A stretch of 64,000 nt of DNA from Aerococcaceae bacterium DSM 111021 (GCA_020112395.1 JACCEK010000003.1:62001-126000); one strand, 5' to 3'. Shown: positions 33,951 through 43,928, numbered from the stretch's first letter. Made by a program: numbers and translations. Notes: generated by a model not told the origin, from the sequence alone.

Positions 33951-35147
33951 TTATTCAATCCCAACCAACACATTTTCAAAAATCTTCAAAGCTTCATTAA
34001 TCTCAGCTTCAGATACATTTAGTGGTGGTAAGAAGCGTACAACATTGCCTTTTGCGCTAATCAGGAGTAGTTGTTGCTGGTAACACTCCGTAATAATCTC
34101 GTCGACTGCGTGTTTGAATTGGACGCCAATTAGCAAGCCTTTACCTTTGATATCTATAATCGAATGATGCTTATCTTTAATTTTTCCAAGGCCTTCAACC
34201 AATTGAGTGTGGCGTAAATTAACATTATCAAGAAGTTTTTCTTCATGAATGGTATCTAAGACAACGTTAGCACAAGCAGTAGCAAGGGGATTACCACCAA
34301 AAGTTGTCCCGTGATCGCCAGGCTGAAAATGATTAGCAATTGAGTCTTTAGCAAGTAAAGCACCTATCGGGAACCCGCCCCCCAATCCTTTAGCTAAGGT
34401 AACAATGTCTGGTTTCAATGCGAATTGTTCAAATGCGAACATCGAACCTGTACGCCCAATCCCAGTTTGAACTTCATCAATAATGACTAGAATATCTTCG
34501 TTTTGTTGCAAAGTATTTATCGTTTCAACAAAGGCTTCTGAGATTGTGTTGACTCCACCTTCACCTTGAATCACTTCTATAATAATCGCACAAGTTTGTT
34601 GTGTAACAGCTTTCGTTAACTCCTCACTATCATTGAATGTTACGTATTTAAAGCCAACTAAATTTGGTGCGAAATCTTGATGCATAGAGTCTTGTCCTGT
34701 AGCAGATAAAGTTGCGATCGTTCGACCGTGGAAAGATTGCTTGAGACTAATAATTGTAGTCGCATCATCACCTTTTGTCTCTCGTCCCCATTTTCGGGCT
34801 AACTTAATGGCTCCTTCATTCGCCTCTGCACCAGAATTAGCAAAAAATACTTTGCCTAAACCGGATAAGGAAGTTAACTTTTCAGCCGCTTCGATGGAAG
34901 GGGTGTTCCAAAATAAATTCGACGTATGTATCAGTTCATGACCTTGATCTGTAATTGCTTGGTTCAACTTTTCATTGGCATGGCCTAATGAATTGACCGC
35001 AATACCAGAGATAAAGTCCAGATAGGTCTTGCCATCTATATCCGTAAGATACGTTCCTTTACCCGAAACCATTACTTTATCAGAACGATTATATGTATTC
35101 ATTAAGACGTTCTGTCCACGATTGGACCATGTATTTGTTTGGTTCAT
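33951..35147 (-). CDS. argD: Acetylornithine aminotransferase
   Basis: The 398-residue class III PLP aminotransferase converts N-acetylglutamate semialdehyde to N-acetylornithine. It contains TYLDFISGIAVNSLGH, FFANSGAEANEGAIKLAR, FHGRTIATLSATGQ, IIDEVQTGIGRTG, LAKGLGGGFPIGALL with the PLP Lys, and TTFGGNPLA. The ATG at 35147 lies one base past the argB stop and has GAGGAG in the end of argB. The 18-codon longer frame lies inside argB. It is last in argCJBD. Confidence 0.95.
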   Translation of the reverse strand: MNQTNTWSNRGQNVLMNTYNRSDKVMVSGKGTYLTDIDGKTYLDFISGIAVNSLGHANEKLNQAITDQGHELIHTSNLFWNTPSIEAAEKLTSLSGLGKVFFANSGAEANEGAIKLARKWGRETKGDDATTIISLKQSFHGRTIATLSATGQDSMHQDFAPNLVGFKYVTFNDSEELTKAVTQQTCAIIIEVIQGEGGVNTISEAFVETINTLQQNEDILVIIDEVQTGIGRTGSMFAFEQFALKPDIVTLAKGLGGGFPIGALLAKDSIANHFQPGDHGTTFGGNPLATACANVVLDTIHEEKLLDNVNLRHTQLVEGLGKIKDKHHSIIDIKGKGLLIGVQFKHAVDEIITECYQQQLLLISAKGNVVRFLPPLNVSEAEINEALKIFENVLVGIE

Positions 35148-35148
35148 T

Positions 35149-36042
35149 TTACTCCTCCTCTTTATTATCATGAGATAACATCGTACCGATACCCATATCA
35201 AAAAATAACTCTAAAAGTAGCGAATGGTTCATTCTTCCATCGATGATATGAGCTTTGTTGACACCATTGTTAACCGCTTCTATACAGCAATTAATTTTGG
35301 GTATCATGCCTTCTGTAATAGTACCATCTTCGACCAATGACTGTGCTTCTAGAACAGTCAGCTTAGATATCAAGGAATCAGGATCTAAGCTATTTGTTAA
35401 TAAACCTGGTGTATTGGTTAAGAAGATTAACTTGCTTGCCTTTAAAGCGGTCGCAACCGCACTAGCTACTTGGTCTGCATTAATATTGTAACTATGACCA
35501 TCTGGTCCTATTCCAACAGAAGAGATGATTGGGACATAGTCTGCATCGATTAAATGATTTAACAAGGTGACATTCACTGATTCGACATCACCAACGTAAC
35601 CTAAATCAATTGGGGAGGCTAGGTTATCTTGGAAAACTTCTTTTTTTGTTACTTTTAGTAAATGGTCATCGAGTCCAGATAAGCCTATGGCATTCCCACC
35701 CATATGATTGTAAGTTCTGACAATATCATTGTTGACAGAGCCAGATAAAACCATTTCAGCGACATCCATCGCTTCTTGACTCGTTGAACGAAGCCCGTCA
35801 ACAAAATGACTTTCAATCGATAACTTATCTAACATCGTCGAGATAAATGGGCCACCTCCGTGAACAACAATAGGAATCATACCCACGGATTTCATCATGA
35901 GAATATCTTGCATAACGGAGAATTTCAATTCCTCATTAATCATCGCATTGCCTCCGTATTTGATGACAATAATGTGCTTTCTAAACCGATTGACATAGGG
36001 AAGAGCTTCTACTAGAACGTCAATTTTATCTGTGTAATTCAT
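35149..36042 (-). CDS. argB: Acetylglutamate kinase
   Basis: The 297-residue amino-acid kinase phosphorylates N-acetylglutamate. VIKYGGNAM binds ATP phosphate, VHGGGPFISTML binds substrate, VGDVESVN and INADQVASAVATALKA follow, and GMIPKINCCIEAV lies near the end. Length and motifs fit the arginine-insensitive or sensitive forms equally, and I cannot settle feedback inhibition by eye. TAGGAGTGAG precedes the ATG. It lies 10 bases after argJ. Confidence 0.95.
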   Translation of the reverse strand: MNYTDKIDVLVEALPYVNRFRKHIIVIKYGGNAMINEELKFSVMQDILMMKSVGMIPIVVHGGGPFISTMLDKLSIESHFVDGLRSTSQEAMDVAEMVLSGSVNNDIVRTYNHMGGNAIGLSGLDDHLLKVTKKEVFQDNLASPIDLGYVGDVESVNVTLLNHLIDADYVPIISSVGIGPDGHSYNINADQVASAVATALKASKLIFLTNTPGLLTNSLDPDSLISKLTVLEAQSLVEDGTITEGMIPKINCCIEAVNNGVNKAHIIDGRMNHSLLLELFFDMGIGTMLSHDNKEEE

Positions 36043-36052
36043 GGTCTCACTC

Positions 36053-37267
36053 CTAAGTATGATAGTCAGCGTTTATGTGAATATAATCATGAGTTAAATC
36101 GCACGTCCAAACAGTTGCTTGGCTACCGCCTAGATTCAAATCAACACTGATCTCAATATCTTCAGCAGATAATATTTTTTTAGCTAATCTTTGACTAAAT
36201 TCATTGAAAGCGCCGTGTTTGCATGGTTGTACTGAGCCGAATTTTGACTCGAATAATATATCGATTTGCTCTGGAATAATAGATGTGACGCCGCTATTAC
36301 CAACGGCTGATATGATGCGACCCCAGTTAGGATCCTCGCCAAAGATAGCTGTTTTGACTAAATTGGAAGTTGCGATGGCTTTTCCAACCGCTTTAGCATC
36401 TTGTTGACTCATTGCTCCTAGTGTTTTAATTGTAATAGATTTAGATGCGCCTTCTCCATCTTGAGCCATCATCTTAGCAAGATCAGCGCAGACTGTTGTG
36501 ATTAAAGATTGCAAGTGATCCAAGTTCTCATCGGATAAAGCGATTGTTTTCTCCCCAGTAGCACAAAGAAAGACTGTATCATTCGTACTTGTGTCCCCAT
36601 CAATCGTCATACTATTGAAAGATAAATCAACGGCTTTTTTCAAAAGTGTGTACAACGTATCTTGGTCACATGCGATATCTAATACAATGTATGACAACAT
36701 AGTACCTAAGTTAGGGTGAATCATGCCTGAACCTTTGGCTACGGCACCTATATGGACTGTTTGACCATCAATGTCCATGGAATAAGCAGTCTCTTTTGGG
36801 ACAGTATCTGTAGTCATAATGGCCGTAGCAACTGAGTGACTTGAATCAGATTGTAAAGACTCAACTAGCCGCTCCATATTATCATCAAAGGGCTTAAACT
36901 CAAGAGGCGCTCCAATCACGCCTGTAGAACTTACAAGCACTTCATGAGGTGTGATATCTAATTCATTTGCTAGCAATTGAATCACTTTGTGCATTGTCGT
37001 TTGACCACTGTCACCATTACAAGCATTCGCATTCCCACTGTTGATTAAAATCGCACTAAATTCACTGTACTGACTCAACATGTGCTGCCCATAAAGTACT
37101 GGCCAGGCTTTAACTAAATTTTGGGTGAATACACCTGCTACAGTCGCCTTATTAGGAAAATAAATTAAAGCGAGGTCATTCTTACTTGCGTCCTGTTTGA
37201 ACCCTGCATGAATTGCAGTGCTTTGTACATTAGTGACGGCTTGCAGACCATTGTTTGAATACTTCAT
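36053..37267 (-). CDS. argJ: Bifunctional ornithine acetyltransferase / N-acetylglutamate synthase
   Basis: The 404-residue Ntn-type enzyme recycles acetyl groups from acetylornithine to glutamate and often also makes N-acetylglutamate from acetyl-CoA. ILINSGNANACNG, VSSTGVIG, AVAKGSGMIHPNLGTMLSY (self-cleavage before the Thr in GTML), SFNSMTIDGDTSTNDT and EDPNWGRIISAVG are visible. No separate argA is present, which supports the bifunctional role. AAAGGAG precedes the ATG. It lies 24 bases after argC. Confidence 0.94.
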   Translation of the reverse strand: MKYSNNGLQAVTNVQSTAIHAGFKQDASKNDLALIYFPNKATVAGVFTQNLVKAWPVLYGQHMLSQYSEFSAILINSGNANACNGDSGQTTMHKVIQLLANELDITPHEVLVSSTGVIGAPLEFKPFDDNMERLVESLQSDSSHSVATAIMTTDTVPKETAYSMDIDGQTVHIGAVAKGSGMIHPNLGTMLSYIVLDIACDQDTLYTLLKKAVDLSFNSMTIDGDTSTNDTVFLCATGEKTIALSDENLDHLQSLITTVCADLAKMMAQDGEGASKSITIKTLGAMSQQDAKAVGKAIATSNLVKTAIFGEDPNWGRIISAVGNSGVTSIIPEQIDILFESKFGSVQPCKHGAFNEFSQRLAKKILSAEDIEISVDLNLGGSQATVWTCDLTHDYIHINADYHT

Positions 37268-37291
37268 TGTGTCTATCTCCTTTAATATGAA

Positions 37292-38329
37292 TTAAGGGGT
37301 CATCCCTGAATGAGTTAAACCCGTTGTCTCTTCAAGATCGAACATCAAGTTCATGTTTTGAACTGCTTGACCAGATGCGCCTTTGACTAGATTATCGATG
37401 ACTGAAAAGATAATAATACGACCAGTTCGCTCGTCGAGTTTAACTTGTATGTGACAGTGATTTGATCCCCGAACAGCTTTTATCGTCGGTAACATATCTT
37501 CGTCTAATAGGTGTATAAAGGCTTCGTTGCCATACTTCGCTTCAAATATCTGACGCAAGTCTGCTTCGGTCACTTTAGACGATGGTTGTGCATAAATTGT
37601 TGAAAAGATTCCCCGTTCAGTCGGTAGTAAGTGGGGGGTGAATTGTACTTGGATAGTTGAACCAAACTGAGATAACTCTTGTTCAATCTCAGGAATATGT
37701 CGGTGACCCAACGGGTTATAAGCTTTAAAATTATTTCCAGCCTCACTGAGTAAATTATCCACGTTTGCGCTTCTGCCTGCACCACTGATGCCGGTTTTAC
37801 TATCGATAATAATTGAAATAGGGTCAATGACTTGCGCTTCAACGAGCGGTGAAAGAGCCAAGAGAACACTGGTTACAAAACAACCAGGATTAGCGACAAT
37901 GTTTGCAACTTTTAGAGCATCTCGATTGAATTCACTTAAACCGTAAACTGCAGTGTTGATTAATTCTGGTGCTGTATGTGTCACTTTATAATGTGTTTCA
38001 AAAGTATCTATATCTAGTATCCTGAAGTCAGCCCCTAAATCAATAATCTTGACTTGGTCCCCGAGCTCTTTAGCAAGAGTCATAGAATGTCCATGGGGAA
38101 GGCAGATGAATACAACATCACTATCTGCTCGAATCCGTTCAATATCCAATGACACGAACGCTTTATCTTTCAAATAACCCGTTAGAAAAGGGAAAAGATG
38201 CGATAATTTTTGACCTACTTGTTTTCGAGCAGTTAAGTGTTCTAGTCTTACTTCAGGGTGATTTATAAGTAACCGTATCAACTCTGACCCGGTATAGCCG
38301 GTTGCACCAATAATACTGACATGAATCAT
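37292..38329 (-). CDS. argC: N-acetyl-gamma-glutamyl-phosphate reductase
   Basis: The 345-residue NADPH-dependent reductase starts with GATGYTGSELIRLL and carries VFICLPHGHSM, LGADFRI, the active-site Cys in NPGCFVTS, SKTGISGAGR and HRHIPEIEQEL. It makes N-acetylglutamate semialdehyde. TAAGGAGGAA precedes the ATG. Its leader is an Arg-type T-box (38346-38588) located directly behind argF. Confidence 0.95.
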   Translation of the reverse strand: MIHVSIIGATGYTGSELIRLLINHPEVRLEHLTARKQVGQKLSHLFPFLTGYLKDKAFVSLDIERIRADSDVVFICLPHGHSMTLAKELGDQVKIIDLGADFRILDIDTFETHYKVTHTAPELINTAVYGLSEFNRDALKVANIVANPGCFVTSVLLALSPLVEAQVIDPISIIIDSKTGISGAGRSANVDNLLSEAGNNFKAYNPLGHRHIPEIEQELSQFGSTIQVQFTPHLLPTERGIFSTIYAQPSSKVTEADLRQIFEAKYGNEAFIHLLDEDMLPTIKAVRGSNHCHIQVKLDERTGRIIIFSVIDNLVKGASGQAVQNMNLMFDLEETTGLTHSGMTP

Positions 38330-38345
38330 GTTTGTTCCTCCTTAT

Positions 38346-38588
38346 TGTATAAAAAAAAGCACACCCATCTCTTGTTAGAGACGAATGTGCATCCGTGGTA
38401 CCACTCTAGTTTGAAAATCAATGCTCACAAAAGATTTTCCTTAGGGGAATGATAACGTTATTCAAACGAAGATACCTATATATCTTTTTTCAAAAGTGCG
38501 GTTCAATTTATCTTACATATCGGACTTTCACCCTCTCCGACTCGCTTTGAATCCAATAAATTTACTCTCTTTTGAACGAGAAAAAAAT
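38346..38588 (-). ncRNA. Arginine T-box leader of argCJBD
   Basis: On the minus strand AGAGTGGTACCACGG (38393-38407) is the T-box. A terminator (GCACATTCGTCTCT against AGAGATGGGTGTGC) and eight T follow at 38351-38391. Stem I offers ATTGAACCGCAC, giving CGC (38498-38500), an Arg codon. The leader begins right after the argF stop, so it gates read-through from argF unless a promoter lies inside argF. Confidence 0.92.
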
Positions 38589-38589
38589 A

Positions 38590-39591
38590 TTATAAACTTG
38601 GAATAAATAAGTTCCCGTTTGTTGCAGCCATGATGGCTTTGATTGAATGTAATCTGTTTTCACCTTGATCAAATTGTTTAGCATACGATGAGCGGAAAAC
38701 TTCATCCGTAACTTCTAATTCAGTTATGCCAAATTGTTCAGCGATGTTTACACCATTTTGTGTGTTTTTATCATGATAAGCTGGCAGACAATGTAAGAAT
38801 ATCGCATCATCATTCGCGAGTTTGAATAAGTCCTGCGTGACTTGGAATGGCTGTAATAAGTTGATACGTTCTTCAAAGAGATCTTCTTCACCCATCGATA
38901 CCCAAACATCTGTATATATCGCGTCGCAATCTGTTACGGCAGCTTCAATATCATCCGTTACAGTAATGACCGCTCCCGATTCTTTTGCATAATTTTGAGC
39001 TTCTTTGACAAGAGCTTCATCCGGGAAAAGTTCCACTGGGCTGGCAACCGTATAGTTCACACCTAAGATAGCGCTCGTAATCATTAAGCTGTTGGCGACA
39101 TTATTTCGTCCATCACCACAATAAACTAAGTTCAAGCCTTTTAATTTATTAAAGTTTTCTTTCAATGTCATAAAATCCGCGATCATTTGAGTAGGGTGCC
39201 ATTCGTCTGTTAATCCGTTCCAGACTGGAACACCTGCATGTTTCGCTAACGTCTCAACGTCAGCTTGTTTAAACCCTCTAAACTCAATACCGTCATACAT
39301 ACTCCCTAATATTTTTGCGGTGTCTTCAATGGATTCTTTCTTACCCATCTGCATGTCTTGGACACCGAAATAGTCTGGTTTCGCTCCCAGATCACTTGAT
39401 GCAACCGAGAAGGCTGCACGAGTACGTGTTGAAGTCTTTTCAAATATCAGACAGATATTTTGTCCTTTTAAGTATTCATGTGGGATATTCTTTTTCTTTA
39501 AAGTCTTTAAATGTATTGAAAAATCAATTAGATAATTTAACTCCTTAGCGTTAAAATCAATTTCTTTTAAAAAACTCTTTCCTTGAAACAT
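38590..39591 (-). CDS. argF: Ornithine carbamoyltransferase
   Basis: The 333-residue enzyme makes citrulline from ornithine and carbamoyl phosphate. [14 protein letters not shown] holds the STRTR carbamoyl-phosphate loop. DDIEFRG-like context ([11 protein letters not shown]), [30 protein letters not shown], the ornithine motif VSMGEE and [10 protein letters not shown] complete the pattern. It lacks arcA/arcC neighbours, and its T-box marks it as biosynthetic. AAGGAGAT precedes the ATG. Confidence 0.95.
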   Translation of the reverse strand: MFQGKSFLKEIDFNAKELNYLIDFSIHLKTLKKKNIPHEYLKGQNICLIFEKTSTRTRAAFSVASSDLGAKPDYFGVQDMQMGKKESIEDTAKILGSMYDGIEFRGFKQADVETLAKHAGVPVWNGLTDEWHPTQMIADFMTLKENFNKLKGLNLVYCGDGRNNVANSLMITSAILGVNYTVASPVELFPDEALVKEAQNYAKESGAVITVTDDIEAAVTDCDAIYTDVWVSMGEEDLFEERINLLQPFQVTQDLFKLANDDAIFLHCLPAYHDKNTQNGVNIAEQFGITELEVTDEVFRSSYAKQFDQGENRLHSIKAIMAATNGNLFIPSL

Positions 39592-39627
39592 AGCTTCATC
39601 TCCTTAAAATTATTATAAAAATGTTTT

Positions 39628-39872
39628 AAAAAAAGCCCACCTCTAAATTATAGAGGCGGACGGATCCACGGTACCACTCTAATGATGGCGTACTTAATAC
39701 ATACATCCAACACTTGAAGTTATAACGTAACGACCGTTCTAAGCTACTTAATTCACCGAGAAATCCAAACAATGCGGTTCACAAATGCTTAAGGTAGCTC
39801 TTTCAGAAATCGTCTACTCTCTGTTCTTAAGGTAATTTGTTACTCTTTGCTTCATTGACTTAATATATTTGT
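39628..39872 (-). ncRNA. Arginine T-box leader of argF
   Basis: On the minus strand AGAGTGGTACCGTGG (39666-39680) is followed by a terminator (CGCCTCTA with TAGAGGTGG, 39635-39659) and a T run. Stem I has TGTGAACCGCATTG, so the specifier is CGC (39774-39776). This is the same codon and context as the argC leader, pointing to duplication of one element. Confidence 0.93.
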
Positions 39873-39877
39873 TGATT

Positions 39878-39906
39878 ATCTTATATTTATCGAGAGGCAA
39901 AGTCAA
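39878..39906 (-). promoter_or_regulatory. Promoter of the argF T-box transcript
   Basis: Minus strand TTGACT (39901-39906) and TAAGAT (39878-39883) are 17 bases apart. Confidence 0.78.
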
Positions 39907-40027
39907 CTAAAAGATTAAAAATAAATAAGATTATTTACTATTCACTCATTTTAATCTTAACTTAAACGATTTTCATCAAATACACGAATATTAAAAACAT
40001 TCCATATAAAATCGTATTCATTATGTG

Positions 40028-40055
40028 TTGCTAATCTAAACATATCGTGTATAAT
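40028..40055 (+). promoter_or_regulatory. Promoter of the pyr operon
   Basis: TTGCTA and TATAAT are separated by 16 bases, about 25 bases before the PyrR-binding leader. Confidence 0.7.
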
Positions 40056-40069
40056 TCAATCAAGTAATA

Positions 40070-40175
40070 TCTTTAACTAGCGTCCTGTGAGGCGAAGAAG
40101 GTATGTTCAACTGGTATCTCTATTAGAGGACCTCTTCTTTTCGCATGCACGCGTTTAAGGAGAGGTCTTTTTTTT
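40070..40175 (+). promoter_or_regulatory. PyrR-dependent attenuator upstream of pyrR
   Basis: GCGTCCTGTGAGGCG (40080-40094) matches the PyrR RNA-binding loop (family form TCCNGNGAGGC). A terminator follows (GACCTCTTCTT with AAGGAGAGGTC, then eight T, 40128-40175). UMP-bound PyrR should stabilise the anti-antiterminator and stop transcription. Confidence 0.88.
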
Positions 40176-40188
40176 GGGAGGTTAAACA

Positions 40189-40695
40189 ATGGTAAAAGTA
40201 GTTATGAACGAAATGGAAATGAACCGAGCTTTGACACGTTTAGCGTATGAGATGATTGAGCATCACAAAGGAATCGAAAATATTATTCTTGTAGGTATTG
40301 AAACAAGAGGGGTGCATCTAGCAAAACGATTAGGTAAACGTCTAGAAGAACTTGAGGGAAAAGTCCCGGTCGAAGCAATTAACATTCAAGCTTACCGTGA
40401 TGATGTCAAGCACACAGCTGAGAAACCCGCTGAAGCGATTGATTTAACAGGGAAAAAAGTAATATTAGTCGATGACGTTCTCTACACAGGAAGAACGATT
40501 CGTGCTGCCATGGATGCTTGTATGGACCGAGGACGACCGTCAGAGATTTCACTCGCGATATTAGTAGACAGAGGTCACCGAGAGTTACCTATCCGTCCAG
40601 ACTATATCGGTAAGAACATACCTACTTCGAAAGAAGAACGTGTCAATGTTCTTGTCATGGAGATTGACGGCAAAGATGCTGTCCAACTATCATAA
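40189..40695 (+). CDS. pyrR: PyrR, pyrimidine operon attenuation protein / uracil phosphoribosyltransferase
   Basis: The 168-residue protein has the type I phosphoribosyltransferase core: [16 protein letters not shown], the PRPP motif [17 protein letters not shown], then [19 protein letters not shown], all as in Bacillus PyrR. It binds the leader RNAs of this operon when UMP is high. It is slightly shorter than the usual 175-180. GGGAGG precedes the ATG. Leaders of the expected kind lie before this gene and before pyrB. Confidence 0.95.
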   Translation: MVKVVMNEMEMNRALTRLAYEMIEHHKGIENIILVGIETRGVHLAKRLGKRLEELEGKVPVEAINIQAYRDDVKHTAEKPAEAIDLTGKKVILVDDVLYTGRTIRAAMDACMDRGRPSEISLAILVDRGHRELPIRPDYIGKNIPTSKEERVNVLVMEIDGKDAVQLS

Positions 40696-40714
40696 ATTAT
40701 CAATTGATTTTCAC

Positions 40715-40798
40715 TTTAATTGGATCCGAGAGACCATAAGCGAAAAGGCCTTTATTTAGGTGCGCTTAGTCTTCGGGACTTGGCGCACTTTTTTTTGT
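40715..40798 (+). promoter_or_regulatory. Second PyrR-type attenuator, between pyrR and pyrB
   Basis: GGATCCGAGAGACCAT (40722-40737) resembles the PyrR-binding loop, though less closely than the first site. A terminator GTGCGCTTAGTC - GGACTTGGCGCAC with eight T follows (40759-40797), just before the pyrB ribosome site. Confidence 0.8.
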
Positions 40799-40811
40799 AG
40801 GGAGGAATAGT

Positions 40812-41702
40812 ATGAGAAATTTTTTATCCGTAGAGCAGTTTCAAAATAATGAATTTTTAGACTTAGTTAAACGTAGTATTGAATTTAAGGATGGCCGTGC
40901 AAAGTACAAGAGTGATGCGACAGCTGTTAATATGTTCTTTGAGAATAGCACACGAACAAAACATAGCTTTGAAATGGCCGAACATCGGTTACAAATGCAT
41001 CAAATAAATTTTGATGTTGGAAGTTCTTCCGTTAAAAAAGGAGAGAGTCTATATGATTCAGTCTTAACGATGGAAGCCATTGGCGTCGATGTCGCTGTGA
41101 TTCGCCATCCAGACCGTCACTATATGGATCAATTGATGAATTTAAAGATCCAAATTATCAATGCGGGAAGTGGGAGTGGTCAACATCCATCGCAGTCGTT
41201 ACTTGATATGATGACGATTTATGAAGAGTTTAAAACCTTTGAAGGACTTAAAGTTGCAATCATTGGAGACTTGGTTCATTCTCGTGTAGCCATGAGTAAT
41301 ATGACTTTACTCAACCAATTAGGGGCAGACGTTATCTTTGCGGGTCCAGACGATTATTTTGAATCGACTTTCGAACAATATGGAACACGCATGAGTATTG
41401 ATGAAGCGGTTAGGGAAGCAGATGTTGTGATGATGCTTCGAGTTCAGCTTGAGAGACATGGGACCGATGAAGAGCAGTTCAAGAAAGCAGATTATCACGC
41501 TCGATATGGACTCACACGAGAACGGTACAAGACGATGAAAGACACGGCAATCATCATGCATCCGGCACCAGTGAACCGAGATGTTGAATTAGCTGATGAA
41601 TTAGTTGAGTGCGAAAAAAGCCGCATCGTTCAACAAATGTCGAATGGGGTTTATGCACGCATGGCCATATTAGAATGGGTATTAGAAGGGAAAAGATTAT
41701 GA
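40812..41702 (+). CDS. pyrB: Aspartate carbamoyltransferase catalytic chain
   Basis: The 296-residue enzyme joins aspartate and carbamoyl phosphate. FFENSTRTKHSFEMAE carries the STRTK loop, and SSSVKKGESLYDSVLTME, RHPDRHYM, GSGQHPSQSLLDMMTI, VMMLRVQLERH and the final IIMHPAPVNRDVEL are all present. No pyrI regulatory chain is present, as in other firmicutes. GGGAGGAA precedes the ATG, and the 3' end overlaps pyrC by four bases. Confidence 0.96.
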   Translation: MRNFLSVEQFQNNEFLDLVKRSIEFKDGRAKYKSDATAVNMFFENSTRTKHSFEMAEHRLQMHQINFDVGSSSVKKGESLYDSVLTMEAIGVDVAVIRHPDRHYMDQLMNLKIQIINAGSGSGQHPSQSLLDMMTIYEEFKTFEGLKVAIIGDLVHSRVAMSNMTLLNQLGADVIFAGPDDYFESTFEQYGTRMSIDEAVREADVVMMLRVQLERHGTDEEQFKKADYHARYGLTRERYKTMKDTAIIMHPAPVNRDVELADELVECEKSRIVQQMSNGVYARMAILEWVLEGKRL

Positions 41703-42958
41703 CATTACTTTTGAAAAACGGACGTATTGTGAGTAAAGAGAATCATTTAGAGTTAATCGATATTCTTATTAAAGATGGAGTTATTGCCGAAATGGGACAA
41801 AACTTAAAAGGTGAAAAAGTTATTGACCTTGAAGGTAAGTTACTCGCACCCGGTCTAGTTGATATTCACGTTCATTTTAGAGAGCCCGGTTTTACTGATA
41901 AAGAAACAATACAAACGGGCTCAAAAGCAGCAGCTCGTGGGGGAGTGACGACCGTTTGTGCGATGCCAAACACGAATCCAATCCCAGATACGAAAGAAAG
42001 ATATCAAGAAATTCAAAATATTATTGATCATGATGCTGTTGTAAAAGTGCATCAATACGCTCCGATTACTAAAGAGTTGAGAAGTGATACGTTAGTCGAT
42101 ATGAAGGCAATGGATGCTTTTGCGTATACAAATGATGGTGTAGGCGTTCAAACAGCAAAAACAATGTATGAAGCGATGGTCTTAGCGGAAAGTTTAAATA
42201 AACCAATCGTCGCTCATACAGAAGATGAGAGTTTATTGTATGGCGGTGTCATGCATGAAGGTGTACGCAATAAAGAATTAGGCTTGCCTGGAATTATGGG
42301 GATTGTTGAAAGCTCTCAAATAGCTCGAGATATTCTCCTTGCGAAAGAAACAGGCGTTCATTATCATGTCTGCCATGTTTCGTCAAAAGAATCTGTCGCG
42401 GCAATCAGAGAAGGCAAACGACAAGGTGTGAAAGTTACGGCAGAAGTAGCACCGCACCACTTGATATTGAATGAATTAGATATAGTGAGTGATGATGCGA
42501 CATTCAAAATGAATCCACCTTTACGTAGCCAAGAGGATCAACAGGCTCTCATCGAAGGACTCTTAGATGGTACGATTGACTTTATAGCAACGGATCATGC
42601 TCCGCATACGTTCCAAGAGAAAGCCCAAGGCTTTGTAAAATCGCCCTTTGGTATTGTCGGAATTGAAACGTCCTTTGCATTAATGTATACCCACTTTGTT
42701 ATGACAGGCGTGATGAGTTTAGAGTTTTTAATCCAGCGAATGAGTCATATTCCAGCATCTTTATTCAAATTAGATGCAGGCGAATTAGCAATCGGCCAAC
42801 CAGCTGATATTTCAGTGTTTGATCTAGATAAGGATTATACAATTCAACCGGATGACTATGTATCCAAATCAAGTAACACACCGTTCAATGGTACGACAGT
42901 CAACGGAATGTGTGTATTAACATTAGTAGATGGTAAGGAAGTTTGGAATAATTTATAA
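41699..42958 (+). CDS. pyrC: Dihydroorotase, class I
   Basis: The 419-residue amidohydrolase closes carbamoyl aspartate to dihydroorotate. LVDIHVHFREPGFTDKETI contains the HxH metal ligands, CAMPNTNP follows, HTEDESL and HYHVCHVSS give further His ligands, and IDFIATDHAPHTFQEK holds the catalytic Asp. The true start is the ATG of the ATGA overlap with pyrB (41699). The frame opens 30 codons earlier inside pyrB. Confidence 0.95.
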   Translation: MTLLLKNGRIVSKENHLELIDILIKDGVIAEMGQNLKGEKVIDLEGKLLAPGLVDIHVHFREPGFTDKETIQTGSKAAARGGVTTVCAMPNTNPIPDTKERYQEIQNIIDHDAVVKVHQYAPITKELRSDTLVDMKAMDAFAYTNDGVGVQTAKTMYEAMVLAESLNKPIVAHTEDESLLYGGVMHEGVRNKELGLPGIMGIVESSQIARDILLAKETGVHYHVCHVSSKESVAAIREGKRQGVKVTAEVAPHHLILNELDIVSDDATFKMNPPLRSQEDQQALIEGLLDGTIDFIATDHAPHTFQEKAQGFVKSPFGIVGIETSFALMYTHFVMTGVMSLEFLIQRMSHIPASLFKLDAGELAIGQPADISVFDLDKDYTIQPDDYVSKSSNTPFNGTTVNGMCVLTLVDGKEVWNNL

Positions 42959-42997
42959 GCGCTTGGGAAGAAGCAAAAATCATTGAGGAGAGATAAT

Positions 42998-43918
42998 ATG
43001 AATCGTTTGGAAGTTAATTTACCAGGTATAAACTTAAAGAATCCAATTATGCCAGCATCAGGTTGTTTTGGATATGGTGATAGTTTTGCAAAACATTATG
43101 ACTTAGGCATACTCGGTGCATTGATTATTAAGAGTACGACTCTTGAAGAACGTATTGGTAACCCAGCCCCACAATATGTACATAGAGATAGAGATGTACT
43201 TAATTCAGTCGGATTAAAAAATCCTGGCGTTGAAGCTGTGCTACAGGAAAAATTACCATACTTAGAACAATTTGATGTGCCAATTATTGCGAGCGTTGCG
43301 GGGTCAACTGAAGAAGATTATATCGAGATGTGCCAAAGAATAGGAACAGCTCCTAATGTGAAAGCCATTGAGTTGAATATATCATGTCCGAATGTCAAAG
43401 AAGGGGGCGTCGCTTTTGGTACGGATCCAGAAGTGGCAGCGCGTTTAACTCGCCGTTGTAAAGAAGTGACTCACTTGCCAATCTATGTAAAATTAACACC
43501 TAACGTGACAGATATCGTCCAAATTGCTAAAGCAGTTGAAGAAGCAGGTGCTGACGCAATCTCAATGATAAATACTATCACGAGTATGGCTTTTGACCTT
43601 GAATCACGCAAACCAATACTGGGTAATCTCACTGGTGGTTTATCTGGGCCAGGGTTGAAACATGTTGCTTTAAGAATGGTGTATCAAGTGTCACATGCTG
43701 TGAACATTCCGATTATTGGCATCGGGGGTATTTCTACAGTAGAAGATGTTCTTGAAATGTTGATAGCTGGAGCATCAGCCATCCAAATTGGAACAGCTAA
43801 TTATGAAAACCCATTAATCTGTAAACAAATCATCGATGAATTGCCACAAAAGTTAGAAGAGTTGGGAATCGAATCTATTCAAGCACTGATTGAAGACGTT
43901 CAAAGTAATCGAATCTAA
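42998..43918 (+). CDS. pyrD: Dihydroorotate dehydrogenase, class 1B-like catalytic subunit
   Basis: The 306-residue flavoprotein oxidises dihydroorotate to orotate. [45 protein letters not shown], the catalytic-Cys loop [11 protein letters not shown] (Cys instead of the Ser of class 2) and [16 protein letters not shown] are seen. The pattern is that of class 1B PyrD, which normally works with the iron-sulfur/FAD subunit PyrK. No pyrK, carAB, pyrF or pyrE follows here. GAGGAGAG precedes the ATG at 42998. A start five codons earlier overlaps that site. Confidence 0.93.
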   Translation: MNRLEVNLPGINLKNPIMPASGCFGYGDSFAKHYDLGILGALIIKSTTLEERIGNPAPQYVHRDRDVLNSVGLKNPGVEAVLQEKLPYLEQFDVPIIASVAGSTEEDYIEMCQRIGTAPNVKAIELNISCPNVKEGGVAFGTDPEVAARLTRRCKEVTHLPIYVKLTPNVTDIVQIAKAVEEAGADAISMINTITSMAFDLESRKPILGNLTGGLSGPGLKHVALRMVYQVSHAVNIPIIGIGGISTVEDVLEMLIAGASAIQIGTANYENPLICKQIIDELPQKLEELGIESIQALIEDVQSNRI

Positions 43919-43928
43919 TATTAAGTTT

